Of a stretch of DNA of 58,087 nt, positions 8,186 to 18,300 are shown piece by piece. The notes beneath the pieces are model-generated. The model had not been told where the DNA came from and did no database searches. It was given only the letters and a program-made list of their open reading frames with translations. This stretch comes from Phycisphaerae bacterium. GTDB lineage: Bacteria > Planctomycetota > Phycisphaerae > Sedimentisphaerales > Anaerobacaceae. The position numbers were made by a program, and so were the translations under genes. Each line of letters starts with the position of its first letter. Position 1 is the stretch's first letter. The DNA lies in assembly GCA_030601845.1 (NCBI GenBank), contig JAUWAY010000014.1:1-58087 (forward strand). Direction: 5' to 3'.

Positions 8186-9451
8186 ATGGACTTGAACCGT
8201 CGCCACTTTCTTGAATTGACAGCTGGCACAGCTGCGTTGTCAATTTTGCAGGGCTGCGAATCGACTTTGGGCAAGTCGCAATGCGCTACAGATAAATCCC
8301 GGGTCACTTTGGAGAAACTCGAAGAAGCCGCCGCTGCGCCTATTCTGCGGCTGGAGGGCATCGACTCACCGGTGCTGATTGAGTCTATTGAATTGCTGCG
8401 GAAAGGACGGGAGTACTTCGTGCGCGTCAGGTCCAAAGATGGCGCAGAGGGTATTGCCGTGACCAATTCCAGGGCAGAGTATCTGTATCCGATACTGAAC
8501 CAGCGAGTTATTCCCTACTTCATTGGAAAAGACGCTCGGGACCTCGAATCGCACCTGTTCGAACTGTACAGATACAAGAGTAATTACAAATTGCAGGGTT
8601 TGGCACTTTGGTGCCCCACAGCCTGGGTGGAGTTTGCCCTGTTGGACATGATGGGTAGGATAGCAGGCAAATCCATCGGCCAACTGCTTGGCGGTGTGGT
8701 CCGGCGTGAAGTTGCCTTTTACGTAGCGAGCGGCCAGCGCGACACGACGCCGGAGGAAGAGGCAGACTATCTCATCAAATTGGTCGAGGAAACAGGCGCC
8801 AAGGCCGTCAAGTTCAGGGTCGGTGGGCGTATGAGCAGGAACGCAGATTCAATGCCCGGACGGACCGAGAAACTAATCCCTCTGGCGCGGAAGGCGCTGG
8901 GTGACAATATTGCCATCCACGCTGACTCCAACAGCTCCTATGACCCGCCGAAAGCTATCGAAGTCGGGAAGATGTTGGAGGATATCAATGCGGTTTACTT
9001 CGAGGAGCCCTGCCCCTTCGACCACCTGGAAGATACGAAGCGAGTGGCCGATGCCTTGAGAATACCTATTGCCGGTGGTGAGCAGGAATACAGTCAGCGT
9101 CGGTTCCGCTGGATGGTCCATAACCGAGGCGTGGATATTGTTCAGCCGGACTTGCATTACTATGGTGGGCTTATCCGTAGCACGCGTGTAGCGCGGATGG
9201 CGGCCGTCGCAGGGATGCCGACTACGGTCCACATTTCTGGCGGCTTTGGGTTCGTCTATATGCTGCATTTCGCCTCCTGCACCCCAGACATCGGCCTGTA
9301 CCAGGAATACAAGAAGGGCACAGAGAAATACAGCAACTGGTTTGACCCACCTTTGAAGAGCAGGGACGGAGCTATTATGGTTCCTACCGGTCCGGGTGTA
9401 GGAATTACGAATATCCGGGATTTGCTGAAAGATGCGGAACCGGTGGTTTAA
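8186..9451 (+). CDS. exported enolase-superfamily (MR/MLE) enzyme, lipoprotein-type
   Basis: Mandelate racemase/muconate lactonizing-type acid-sugar dehydratase or epimerase. Barrel metal ligands appear in order: IHADSN (Asp), YFEEPCP (Glu), GGEQEY (Glu), with a catalytic His region at TTVHISGG. The usual K-x-K is K-F-R. The N-terminus NRRHFLELTAGTAALSILQGC combines a twin-arginine-like motif with a lipobox, so an envelope location is likely. The start at 8186 is preferred over an ATG at 8168 because CTGGAGG (8173-8179) is spaced for it. It lies 44 bases before a GH39 gene, suggesting sugar-acid catabolism; the exact substrate cannot be told. Confidence 0.85.
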   Translation: MDLNRRHFLELTAGTAALSILQGCESTLGKSQCATDKSRVTLEKLEEAAAAPILRLEGIDSPVLIESIELLRKGREYFVRVRSKDGAEGIAVTNSRAEYLYPILNQRVIPYFIGKDARDLESHLFELYRYKSNYKLQGLALWCPTAWVEFALLDMMGRIAGKSIGQLLGGVVRREVAFYVASGQRDTTPEEEADYLIKLVEETGAKAVKFRVGGRMSRNADSMPGRTEKLIPLARKALGDNIAIHADSNSSYDPPKAIEVGKMLEDINAVYFEEPCPFDHLEDTKRVADALRIPIAGGEQEYSQRRFRWMVHNRGVDIVQPDLHYYGGLIRSTRVARMAAVAGMPTTVHISGGFGFVYMLHFASCTPDIGLYQEYKKGTEKYSNWFDPPLKSRDGAIMVPTGPGVGITNIRDLLKDAEPVV

Positions 9452-9495
9452 GACGCTTGGTTGAGGCCTGGCCCAATAGAGAAAACAGACAGACC

Positions 9496-11232
9496 ATGAG
9501 AAGAAAATGCCTGGTGATATTTGTCTTTTTCAATTTGTGCCTCACTTTGGCCGTCTGCAACCATAATCGGGCTGCTGCAAAATCTCCAGCAGGGAAAGAG
9601 GTAAAACAGACCAAAGCGGATGCGCCAGAAATCGGTGATTTTGTTGAGGTTATTGTCGATGCGACTGGTCCAGGCAAACCATTGCGGCATGTCTGGCAAT
9701 ATTTTGGCTATGATGAGTGTAATTATACCACAACGCCCCATGCAAAAAAGCTGATGGCGGCGCTCGCAAGAATCAATCCCGAACAGGTGTATCTACGCCA
9801 GCATTTTTTGCTTGCCACCGGCGATGGTAAGCCGTCGCTGAAGTGGGGGGCCACCAATATTTATACCGAAGATTCTGCCGGTAATCCCGTGTACGATTGG
9901 CGGATTATGGACGAGATTATGGACGCAATTATTGCTGCCGGCTGCCGGCCATTAGTAGAGATTGGCTTTATGCCAAAGGACCTCTCTGTCAAGCCAGAGC
10001 CTTACACAAGCAGTGACCCGTTTGAGAAAAGAGGATACGGAGTCTACTACCCTCCAAAGGATTATGAGAAGTGGGCAGAACTGATACGACAGTGGGCACG
10101 CCATAGTGCCCAAAGGTATCAGGGTGTCGAGAAGACGTGGTTGTGGGAGCTGTGGAACGAGCCCAATATCAGATACTGGCAGGGGACCTTTGAGGAATAT
10201 TGTAAGCTCTTTGACTATACGGAGCACGCACTTCACAAAATCCTGCCGGAAGCGTTTCTCGGGGGGCCGCATACCGCCGGTGCGCCACCATTTCTTCGTC
10301 AATTCCTGGAACATTGTCTGCGGGGCAATAATGCTGTTACAGGTAAGCAAGGTACGCGTCTGGACTACATAGGATTTCATTCAAAGGGCAGAACAAAATA
10401 CATCGATGGGCATCCGCAGATGGACATGGGCAGGAACCTTTCTACTATTCAGGGTGGATTTTCTATAATCGCCGGTTTTCCGGAATTTCGCAACACCCCG
10501 GTTATTATAGGTGAATGCGACCCGGAGGGCAGGGCAGCCCTCTCGGCGCGAGTTGAGCCTGCCAACCGGTACCGCAATGGAAGCGCCTACGCCGCGTATG
10601 AGGTCGCATTGATGAAGCATACCCTCGAACTGGCAGCTCGGGACGACATAAATCTTCAGGGTGTTCTAACCTGGGCTTTTATGTTCGATGGTAGAGATTA
10701 CTTCGAGGGGTTTCGAACCTTATCGACCAACGGTATTCACAAACCTGTGCTGAACGCTTTTGAGATGTTAGGGATGCTTCAAGGCAGACGAGTCCCTGTG
10801 ACAAGTAGCGGTGCTGTCGGACTGGATAGCATTCTTGAGAGGGGTGTTCGTGACAAGCCGGATATTGACGGCTTGGCCACCGCCACTGAGGAGACTGTAC
10901 AGACGCTTCTTTGGAACTATCATGACGATATGGTGAGGGTCACACCTGTCTCGGTAAGGTTGACCATCAAAGCTCCCAAAAATGGTGCAAGACGGGCACG
11001 TGTAGTCCATTATCGGATCGACGATGCTCACAGCAATGCCTACACGCGCTGGCTTGGGCTGAACAGTCCGCAGAGACCTACGCCGGATATATTAGCCCAG
11101 TTGCAAGCTGCGGCTGAACTTGAACTCCTGGAACCAGCTCGGTTTCAGGACGTTCGCAATGGAAAAGTAGAACTGAATTTCACTCTGCCGAGGTACGGAG
11201 TTTCGTTAGTCGAGATTCGCTGGTGGCCATAA
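9496..11232 (+). CDS. glycoside hydrolase family 39-like secreted enzyme
   Basis: Secreted TIM-barrel glycosidase of the GH39 (beta-xylosidase/iduronidase) type. The N-terminus (MRRKCLVIFVFFNLCLTLAVC) is a signal peptide. The acid/base Glu is in LWELWNEPNI and the probable nucleophile Glu in PVIIGECDPEG. A C-terminal beta domain follows (TLLWNYHDDMVRVTPVSVRL), as in GH39 enzymes. ATG 9496 is chosen because it begins the signal peptide; an in-frame TTG at 9457 would add a hydrophilic extension. It pairs with the preceding enolase-superfamily gene. Substrate specificity is not readable. Confidence 0.83.
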   Translation: MRRKCLVIFVFFNLCLTLAVCNHNRAAAKSPAGKEVKQTKADAPEIGDFVEVIVDATGPGKPLRHVWQYFGYDECNYTTTPHAKKLMAALARINPEQVYLRQHFLLATGDGKPSLKWGATNIYTEDSAGNPVYDWRIMDEIMDAIIAAGCRPLVEIGFMPKDLSVKPEPYTSSDPFEKRGYGVYYPPKDYEKWAELIRQWARHSAQRYQGVEKTWLWELWNEPNIRYWQGTFEEYCKLFDYTEHALHKILPEAFLGGPHTAGAPPFLRQFLEHCLRGNNAVTGKQGTRLDYIGFHSKGRTKYIDGHPQMDMGRNLSTIQGGFSIIAGFPEFRNTPVIIGECDPEGRAALSARVEPANRYRNGSAYAAYEVALMKHTLELAARDDINLQGVLTWAFMFDGRDYFEGFRTLSTNGIHKPVLNAFEMLGMLQGRRVPVTSSGAVGLDSILERGVRDKPDIDGLATATEETVQTLLWNYHDDMVRVTPVSVRLTIKAPKNGARRARVVHYRIDDAHSNAYTRWLGLNSPQRPTPDILAQLQAAAELELLEPARFQDVRNGKVELNFTLPRYGVSLVEIRWWP

Positions 11233-11299
11233 CTAACAGCCTCCCATCCTCGACTTGGGTAGGGTTGTATTGAGAAAAAGAGGTTCACTCCACGCATTG

Positions 11300-11333
11300 C
11301 AGCCGTGCGCTCCACAGGAAGACAAATTCAGCC
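11300..11333 (+). repeat. dispersed repeat copy 1 (CAGCCGTGCGCTCC)
   Basis: CAGCCGTGCGCTCC followed by an AAATTCAG-containing tail. A second copy at 26308-26339 matches at about 28 of 32 positions in the same orientation. Both lie between genes; no coding explanation is seen. Confidence 0.7.
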
Positions 11334-11351
11334 GCTATCTCACTGTTAATA

Positions 11352-12485
11352 CTAAACCGTCTTGATAGCATCTAACTCTATTTCGAACAGTAAGTCATCG
11401 CGACAAATCTCAGCGTCTGATACGACAATGGGTAAAGGGGGGATATGATTGTCTTTGCGGTATCTATCCAGTAGAGGTGCATCTCTCATGTCTTTAAAAT
11501 AGGCGACGCCTCTGTTGGTATCTTCCCATCCCATCTTACGGGATTGTAGAATGGCCTGGGCCACTTCCATGGTAAGAGCAATTTGCTTTTGTACATTTCC
11601 GATATGAACCGTTTTGCCGTCAGGGTCGATACTTGCGGTGCCGGATATATACAGTCTGTGATGGTCGGGCAATACAACTTCAACCGCTCGGCTGAAGGAA
11701 CTTTTGTAGTCAGCGGCTGAACACTGAAGAGGTGACGGGACTTCGCGAACGCTGACCTTAGTATTTTTCGGCATTATGGCAAAAACGTCAGCAACAAGTG
11801 CGGCACCAGCTGTATTGGCTACGCCGATTCCAGTACTTGCCGGGACCAAGTCTTCAAAGACACCTTGTTCGGCAAAAAAATTGGTTCGTACTTCGTTAAA
11901 TTCGTCATACCAGGTCAGAAGTTCGTGTAAATAAAACCAGGTGCGAACGACATTGGAAAAGTGCATTTCGGCAACTTGCAAGGCAGCTTTGATTTTCTCA
12001 AATGCCGCTCTGGCTTGTTCAGGCTTTGAGTCAGAGGTATCATTTGGCCGTATGTCGCCAAGCAGACAATACCTTGCATCGTTATCTTCAAACACATGTC
12101 CGACAATCTGTCCGTGCAGTAGTACCGGCTCAAGCGAAGTGCCGGAAATCGCATATGCCTGAGTGCCTCTCAAATTTCCCCCGGGACAACAATCCCCCTG
12201 TATCCAGGTTACCGGCCAATTGATTTTGCCGCTCACTTTTTTCAATGCGCGCATACCTTCAGTGTGAAGTTGACAGGCTCCAAAAACCTGTTGTTTTACA
12301 ATCGCTGCGTTTTGAGCCCGGACGAACGAAACCAAGTTCTCAAACATCGAGTAGTGCTCCTGGTCCCTGCCGGGATTGGCGGTTATGTAGAACTTCTTAT
12401 AACAGGGTCCGGATACCGTGACAACATCAAGGGTATCTGAAGTAATCTTAGTTATTTCAGCAGGTATGCCATTTCTCTGATTCAA
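11352..12485 (-). CDS. RidA/YjgF-fold protein resembling FkbO/Hyg5 chorismatases
   Basis: 377-residue protein of the YjgF/RidA superfamily, apparently with two such domains (RLYISGTASIDPDGKTVHIGNVQKQIALTMEV in the C-terminal half). The length and the overall arrangement resemble chorismate-hydrolysing FkbO/Hyg5-type proteins, but I cannot confirm the chorismate-binding residues; an enamine/imine deaminase-related role is equally possible. The start is a TTG with AAAGGAAATAG at good distance. It is the last gene of a minus-strand operon behind the YVTN/cytochrome c gene. Function uncertain. Confidence 0.6.
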   Translation of the reverse strand: MNQRNGIPAEITKITSDTLDVVTVSGPCYKKFYITANPGRDQEHYSMFENLVSFVRAQNAAIVKQQVFGACQLHTEGMRALKKVSGKINWPVTWIQGDCCPGGNLRGTQAYAISGTSLEPVLLHGQIVGHVFEDNDARYCLLGDIRPNDTSDSKPEQARAAFEKIKAALQVAEMHFSNVVRTWFYLHELLTWYDEFNEVRTNFFAEQGVFEDLVPASTGIGVANTAGAALVADVFAIMPKNTKVSVREVPSPLQCSAADYKSSFSRAVEVVLPDHHRLYISGTASIDPDGKTVHIGNVQKQIALTMEVAQAILQSRKMGWEDTNRGVAYFKDMRDAPLLDRYRKDNHIPPLPIVVSDAEICRDDLLFEIELDAIKTV

Positions 12486-12525
12486 TTTATCTATTTCCTT
12501 TCTGGTAAATTTTGTGACCGATTTC

Positions 12526-14406
12526 CTACAAGGAAAGAATATATTCAGCCAAATCGCTGATTTGCTTATCGGTCAGTTCCGATGTAAAACCGTGCTTATC
12601 GCCAGAGTTATAGTCGGTGAGGACTTCTTTGATAGTCTTAGCTCTACCGTCGTACAGATACGGCGACGTCCGCCAAACCTCGACTAACGTCGGCGTATCG
12701 AATTTTGAATCCTTTTCCGAGTCTTTGCCTGTGCCCACATCGTATTTTTTTAGGTCGGTGTACAAAGAGCCGGAGTGACACGATGCGCACTGAGCTTCTT
12801 CAAATATTTCCCTTCCTCGCTCGGCTGCTTTGCTCAGCCGGGGCTTATTACCTGGCCATTTCTTTATCAAATATGGACTCTGAACCGGTTTGAGCGACTT
12901 TAGGTACTCATCAATTGCGACCGCGTCAGCTTCCGGACGAACGGCGAACTGTATAAATTTGATTCCCGCCCTCACGGCTGTCTCGCCACTATCGCGCACG
13001 CCCGTGCTCATCGCCGGGGGTGTCTTGTGAGACAACAGAAGGCTTTTAGCGTTCTTCGGGTTGCCGATACCGTCGTTGAGGAGGTCCCAGTTCAAGGCAT
13101 CTGCCCGCGCCCCGCCCGGATGACAGCTTGCACAGCTTTGCCACTTCTGAAAGCACAGAGAGGCGTCGTTAAATAACATCTCGCCCCTGCGAACCGTACT
13201 CATCGGCCCCTTTTGTCCCAGGGGTAACATTGTGGCTTTGGGCTCAACCTCAGGGTCAATATCGACCTCGCTGATGCTATCGGTGAAGTATTCGGCGGCA
13301 TAGACTTTTGTTCCGATTATGGCCAGGCCACGAGGACCATTGCCGGCGAGTTTGAGCCTGCGTCGTAATCCCACCAAAAAAGAAAGGTCGTTTGGAACAT
13401 CTTCTTGTGACAATGAAATTTCAGATACTTTCTCACCTGCCGCAACCTTCTTGAGTTTTCTGTGGAGGGCGGCCCGGTCGATGACACTTATCTCATGTGT
13501 GCTGGCGTGGGTAATGCAGATATATTTTCCGTCAGTTGTGCAGGCAACAGCCCATGGGTTGGCTGCGCCGAGGTCGACATCATCGAGAAGGACAGTATTG
13601 AAGAGTTTTTGTTTTGCTATATCAATGATGCTCAAAGCGTTGGTATTCATCCAGCCCCGTTCAAGCTGGGTTGTGGGTAATTGGTAACGGGCGAGAATGT
13701 GAGTGGCATATGCGTATTTACCGTCGGTTGACAGACAGATACCCCGGACATCTGTTGCACCATTGAGAAGCTTGATATCCTTTACCACCTTCTTTGAAGC
13801 TGTGTCTATGATGGAAACTACCGCTGCCGTATAATCTCCATCCGCTGCTCCAGCGGGCAGCAGGTTAGCAACAAGCAAAAACTTTCCATCCAGCGTAATA
13901 GCAGCGTCGACCGGTTCGCGCGAGACCTGAATAGTGGCTATTTCTTTCCTCGCTTGCAGATTGATTAGCGAGATATTGTTGTTGAATTGATTACAAACAT
14001 ATAACGTCTTACCATCCGGACTAATGACCGGTGACGTGGGTGTGTGACCTACATTTATGTCGTATATGATTTTTTTCTTGCTCAAATCGATAACATATAT
14101 TTTACCCATCGGCGAAGCACCGGTTACATACAACTGCGAGCCATTTGGTGAAATAGCCAGCCCGCTGGGCGGAACCGGCAGCGAATATGTCTTTTTCACC
14201 TTTCTGCCGGCAATGTCGAATACCGCCACCTTGTTAGCTGTGTACTCAGCAATATATAGAGTCTTGCCCCTGCCTTCGCAGGGGTCAGCCACTACCGTCA
14301 ATGGTGAGAGGTAATCGGTCTGGCCAGCACTGACATTTCCCGCAATCGCAGCGAAAACGCATAACCACCTGAAAAGCAAATTTGTATTTCTGATATGATT
14401 TTTCAT
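12526..14406 (-). CDS. YVTN beta-propeller fused to a di-heme cytochrome c domain
   Basis: Secreted 626-residue protein: signal peptide (LCVFAAIAGNVSAG), then a seven-bladed YVTN/YncE-like propeller (repeats such as LYVTGASPMGKIYVIDL and LYVCNQFNNNISLINL), then a cytochrome c peroxidase/MauG-like part with two CASCH haem motifs near residues 422 and 537. The C-terminus LTDKQISDLAEYILSL is typical of class I cytochrome c. Such fusions occur in planctomycetes and may shuttle electrons in the periplasm. It lies downstream of the TlpA-like and HZS-alpha-like genes in one operon. Electron donor and substrate unknown. Confidence 0.85.
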   Translation of the reverse strand: MKNHIRNTNLLFRWLCVFAAIAGNVSAGQTDYLSPLTVVADPCEGRGKTLYIAEYTANKVAVFDIAGRKVKKTYSLPVPPSGLAISPNGSQLYVTGASPMGKIYVIDLSKKKIIYDINVGHTPTSPVISPDGKTLYVCNQFNNNISLINLQARKEIATIQVSREPVDAAITLDGKFLLVANLLPAGAADGDYTAAVVSIIDTASKKVVKDIKLLNGATDVRGICLSTDGKYAYATHILARYQLPTTQLERGWMNTNALSIIDIAKQKLFNTVLLDDVDLGAANPWAVACTTDGKYICITHASTHEISVIDRAALHRKLKKVAAGEKVSEISLSQEDVPNDLSFLVGLRRRLKLAGNGPRGLAIIGTKVYAAEYFTDSISEVDIDPEVEPKATMLPLGQKGPMSTVRRGEMLFNDASLCFQKWQSCASCHPGGARADALNWDLLNDGIGNPKNAKSLLLSHKTPPAMSTGVRDSGETAVRAGIKFIQFAVRPEADAVAIDEYLKSLKPVQSPYLIKKWPGNKPRLSKAAERGREIFEEAQCASCHSGSLYTDLKKYDVGTGKDSEKDSKFDTPTLVEVWRTSPYLYDGRAKTIKEVLTDYNSGDKHGFTSELTDKQISDLAEYILSL

Positions 14407-14453
14407 TTGTTATCCTTAAAAAGAAATCAAAAATAAAAATTCGTCAAGTGAGT

Positions 14454-15311
14454 TCACCTGCTCTTCCGACCGGAACAAAGTTTAATTTTTGAGGTATAAA
14501 AGTGGCTGTTGATGGTTGTCTGCCGGCCCGGCGCCCTTCCAGAAGGGCGGGGCCGGCTGGTTGAATTTCCAACGTGTTGTTTTGTTCCGACATTAAGAAT
14601 TTTTTCAACGACCTCCTCGGTCAGTTCATAGCCGTTCAGAAACGGAAAGCCTTCCCAGACCACATATCCACCGGGTTCAATAATTATCACATGAGGAATT
14701 CCGAAGACTGCCAACTCATTTTTCATTCGCGCCTGGGTGTCGATGGCGATGTAGTACTCGATCTTCGGTTCAATAAAATTTCGCACAATCTGCTCGGTCT
14801 CGTCTGATATTCCAATAATTACCATTTCGTTGCCAAACTTTTTATGGAAGTCGTTCAGTTTCGGGACCGCCCTTTTGCACTGGCTGCACCACGTACCCCA
14901 GAATTCGAGAAGAACATATTTTCCCTCAATATCCGGTTTTTCGGTGAGCCATTTTTCCACTACAAAATCGGGTGCTTTTTCCCACAGACAGGACCTGGCC
15001 CAAAGCAATTTGCCTTCTTTTGATATGGGTGAGGCATACTCAACATCAAAGGGCGAATTTGCAACAAAACGCTGAATTGGCCGGCAATCGCTGGCATGCG
15101 TCTCGGGCTTTTGCAGCGAAGGATATGAATCTAATACCGAAGTCTCAAGAGCCTGCCTGCTGCTTTTATCTTCAACGGTCACTTGATTGTTCTTATCTTT
15201 GTCTTGGCGTTTGCCACAGCCGGAAGCAACTAATGACAACACTAAAGCTGCGATAACATAATAAGCCCTGGTCCTTGTATCGGTCCGTACTGTTGTTAGT
15301 GTTTTTTTCAT
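14454..15311 (-). CDS. TlpA-like thioredoxin-fold lipoprotein
   Basis: 285 residues; lipobox LVASGC (Cys32) predicts an envelope lipoprotein. The thioredoxin-fold domain has the redox motif WGTWCSQC (Cys142, Cys145), and the cis-Pro region is VFGIPHVIII. TlpA/ResA-type proteins reduce disulfides, often for cytochrome c maturation, which fits its place between two cytochrome c genes. The ATG overlaps the stop of the upstream gene (ATGA), indicating coupled translation. The last 35 residues (rich in Arg, Pro, Ser) are not typical of the family and are encoded by a strong palindrome at 14522-14557, apparently an inserted repeat that replaced the natural C-terminus. Confidence 0.85.
   Translation of the reverse strand: MKKTLTTVRTDTRTRAYYVIAALVLSLVASGCGKRQDKDKNNQVTVEDKSSRQALETSVLDSYPSLQKPETHASDCRPIQRFVANSPFDVEYASPISKEGKLLWARSCLWEKAPDFVVEKWLTEKPDIEGKYVLLEFWGTWCSQCKRAVPKLNDFHKKFGNEMVIIGISDETEQIVRNFIEPKIEYYIAIDTQARMKNELAVFGIPHVIIIEPGGYVVWEGFPFLNGYELTEEVVEKILNVGTKQHVGNSTSRPRPSGRAPGRQTTINSHFYTSKIKLCSGRKSR
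14522..14557. repeat. GC-rich palindrome inside the tlpA-like coding end
   Basis: GCCGGCCC (14522-14529) and GCCCTTC (14533-14539), a two-base loop, then GAAGGGC (14542-14548) and GGGCCGGC (14550-14557). A 15-bp stem with one small internal loop. It lies inside the reading frame and encodes an Arg/Pro-rich tail. It is too GC-rich and too regular to be normal coding sequence. Confidence 0.8.
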
Positions 15312-18300
15312 CTTTCAGCAGCTAATAGCACCTTATCATCTACTTCTATGCTTATTCGAAATCCCACGTTATAAACTTTCTGCCACGCCGGGTAGCTCAG
15401 CCGAAAAGCCGAACGGCACCTCTTTGGGCGGTCGTACCACGACCCGCCACGAACCGCCTTTTTGCCTGTACCGGTAATATCATTTCGTCCATCGTCAGCT
15501 TTATAAGGATACGGCTTATATTCAGAACGTGTCCACTCCCAGACATTGCCGTGCATGTCATGCAGTCCCCACGGATTAGGTTTGTAACTGCCCACCTCAG
15601 CAGTTACCAGCATGCCGTCATCGAAACGCCCGTCACGGGGAATCAGGTCAGGAACGTCGTGCCTGCCCCAGTGGGCCAATTGCCTAATAGAAACATCAGC
15701 CATATTAGCAAAGGTAGAAAAATCCGTATCTTGATCACCGTAGAAAAACGGGCTGCTCGTTCCTGCTCGACAGGTATATTCCCACTGTGCCTCAGTCGGA
15801 AGCGAGATTTTGTACCCGGTTTTCTTTGACAGCCATTCACAAAATTGCTGGGCTTGGCGCCAGGAGATTCGCACAACCGGCTGTTTGGGCTGGTTTAAGA
15901 GAGGACCGAGGTCATATTCGCTGAAAATCATAGAGCCCGCATGTTCGTAGCGGCTGTCGTGGAAGGGGTCAAAGCAGGCGTATTGTTCGTTGGTTACTTC
16001 GAACGTGCCTATCCAGAACGGTTTTTCAAACTTCACGTGAGCAAGCGGCTGCTCATCCCTAAAACCTGCTAACTCGCCCATCACAAAATCACCGGCGGGT
16101 ATAAAAACGAATTCCATCTGAATACCGTTACCCAGGTCAATTTTGCGACTGCCGATATTAGCCTGCTGTTGACGGCGTTTCGCCTCGACAGTGTCAAAAG
16201 GCCAGCTTGCAAGATGTGGAACCTCCACCTCAACTTTCGGCACGCACTCAGGTTTAATCGGTTTAATAGACGCTACCGGCATTTCCGGGTAGGACTCAGG
16301 GTCTTCATCTATGCCATCGTACAGACTGCGTAACTGGCGGCGGCGGCCATAGTCCTGTTCAATTCTCTCCATGCCTGCGGTCTCGCGCCACGTACCATGG
16401 CAAGGGGCGTTCAAATCAATCCAGGTGATTATGCGGTCCCAGGCCTCAGAGTCCAGTTTAACTCCGTGGTGGCTTTTTTGCAGCATCTGGACCAGCTCAC
16501 TTGTGTCGGTATAGAACTCACCAGGGGCCTGCTGACGCAAGTCACTTTCAAGCCCACCGACTCGTACGAAGCTTCGAAGTGTGATGAAAGACGGCTCAAA
16601 AACACCTGCGTATTTCTTCAAAAGTTCTTTTTTCGAAACTCCGCTGATAGTTGTTACAGGCGGCGTGTTTCGCTTGAATACTACGAGCCGGCCCTGTTCT
16701 GCCCGCAGGTCAGGGAGTTCTTTGGCGATACTTTTCTTACTGCCGTCGTGGCAGGCCACGCAATACTTGTCCAGGACTGGCTGGACTTCCCGCTTGAATG
16801 AAAAACCGCGTACAGGCCCGCGCCATGGCTGGATTTCCTGGGGCTTGCTCTTAATAGCAATCGTTCTGCGATTTAGTGCGGCCGAGCTCTGGTTCTCATG
16901 GCAGCCATTACAGGAGACTATCTCGCCGGGCATTGCCGTCGCCCAGCTCCGCATAAGCTGCAAGGCTTTGCCCTCAGCGTCGAGAGGTTGAATGGAAATA
17001 GGAGTTTTAGCAGGCACACGGAAAAACGCCGAACCGTCTTCAGCCACTGGCACGGTGCCGAGGATACGCTTGGGCTCCCATGGACCGTTTGTTCCGACCC
17101 GGTTGGTAATCCCCACAGTCTTGTCGTAGGCAAAATGATAGGTATAAAGGCGCAGCTTCTTGACAGAACCGCGAGGGACGTCTTTTAAGCCGGGACCTGC
17201 ATAGACATCAACTACATACATAAGGGCGTCCTGGCGTTCAGGGTTTGTCATTTCAGGAATTACAGGCGGCGTCTTTCTTTTTCGAAGGGCAGTGGGTTCA
17301 AATAACGCATAACCTTCGAGCTCCTTAAGCAAAAGCATATTGTCAAAAACATCGACAAGGTAAATGCCCCAAAGGTCCTCAGGCGTGGGTTTGCATGAAA
17401 CAATAAGATATTTTTCACTCAATGGATATGGATGGACGAACTTAGGCCAACTGTCCTCGGTCAGCTTGTCCTGTACTAAGGGCTGAACCTTCCCGCCGTA
17501 ACCGGGGATGCGCTGGACCACGCCATCGGTCGATTTGCGGCCAACTGCCGGGTCAAAGAGCACCAGCTCACCTTCACGCCCGATGTGGTGTCCCGAGGCA
17601 ATGCCAACTACTTTGGTCGGATGATTGGGAATGGGACGAGCGAAGAAAATGCTGTTTGGCCAGTATGCTCCGCTGCCGTAATAAGCCCTCTGGCCTGTTC
17701 CGTCAGGATTCATAGTGAAAAGGTACCGTCCCCAAACGTGCGGTATATCGGTATATTCCCACCGCAGGTAAAGAACACGGCCATCGTTCATCACCGTCGG
17801 GTAATAGTTATGGTCCTGTTCGAAAGTAAGCTGCTGAATATTTCGGCCGTCAGCATCCATAAGATAGCTCATTGCAACTTTGATAGATGGATTACACGGC
17901 ACCCCCTGGCAGGGAGCGGTGGATATGAAAATAATTTTGCCGTTCGGCAGATAACAGGCGTCGAAATTATCAACGTCAGGCTGGTCGCCGGGAGTGACTT
18001 GCCGGAGGTTTTGACCAATAACATCCATCTCAAAAACCTGCCAGCGATTGTGGCTTCCCGGCATGGCAAAAAGCATTTTTTCCGCATCAAAATGGAGGTT
18101 TATTCCCGATAGTAATCTCGGGATGGGCGGCGCGTATATTCTTCTCGGTAGTTGTTCCAGATTCGACATGGATAGTTCAGCGATTTCGTTCTCCCAGCCA
18201 AACGTCTGGCGAATCCGGTTCAACTGAAAGGACGCCTGTTGCGGCATTCCCATATAATTACCCAATCCTCTGTGTGCTCTGGAAACACGTGGGTCACCAT

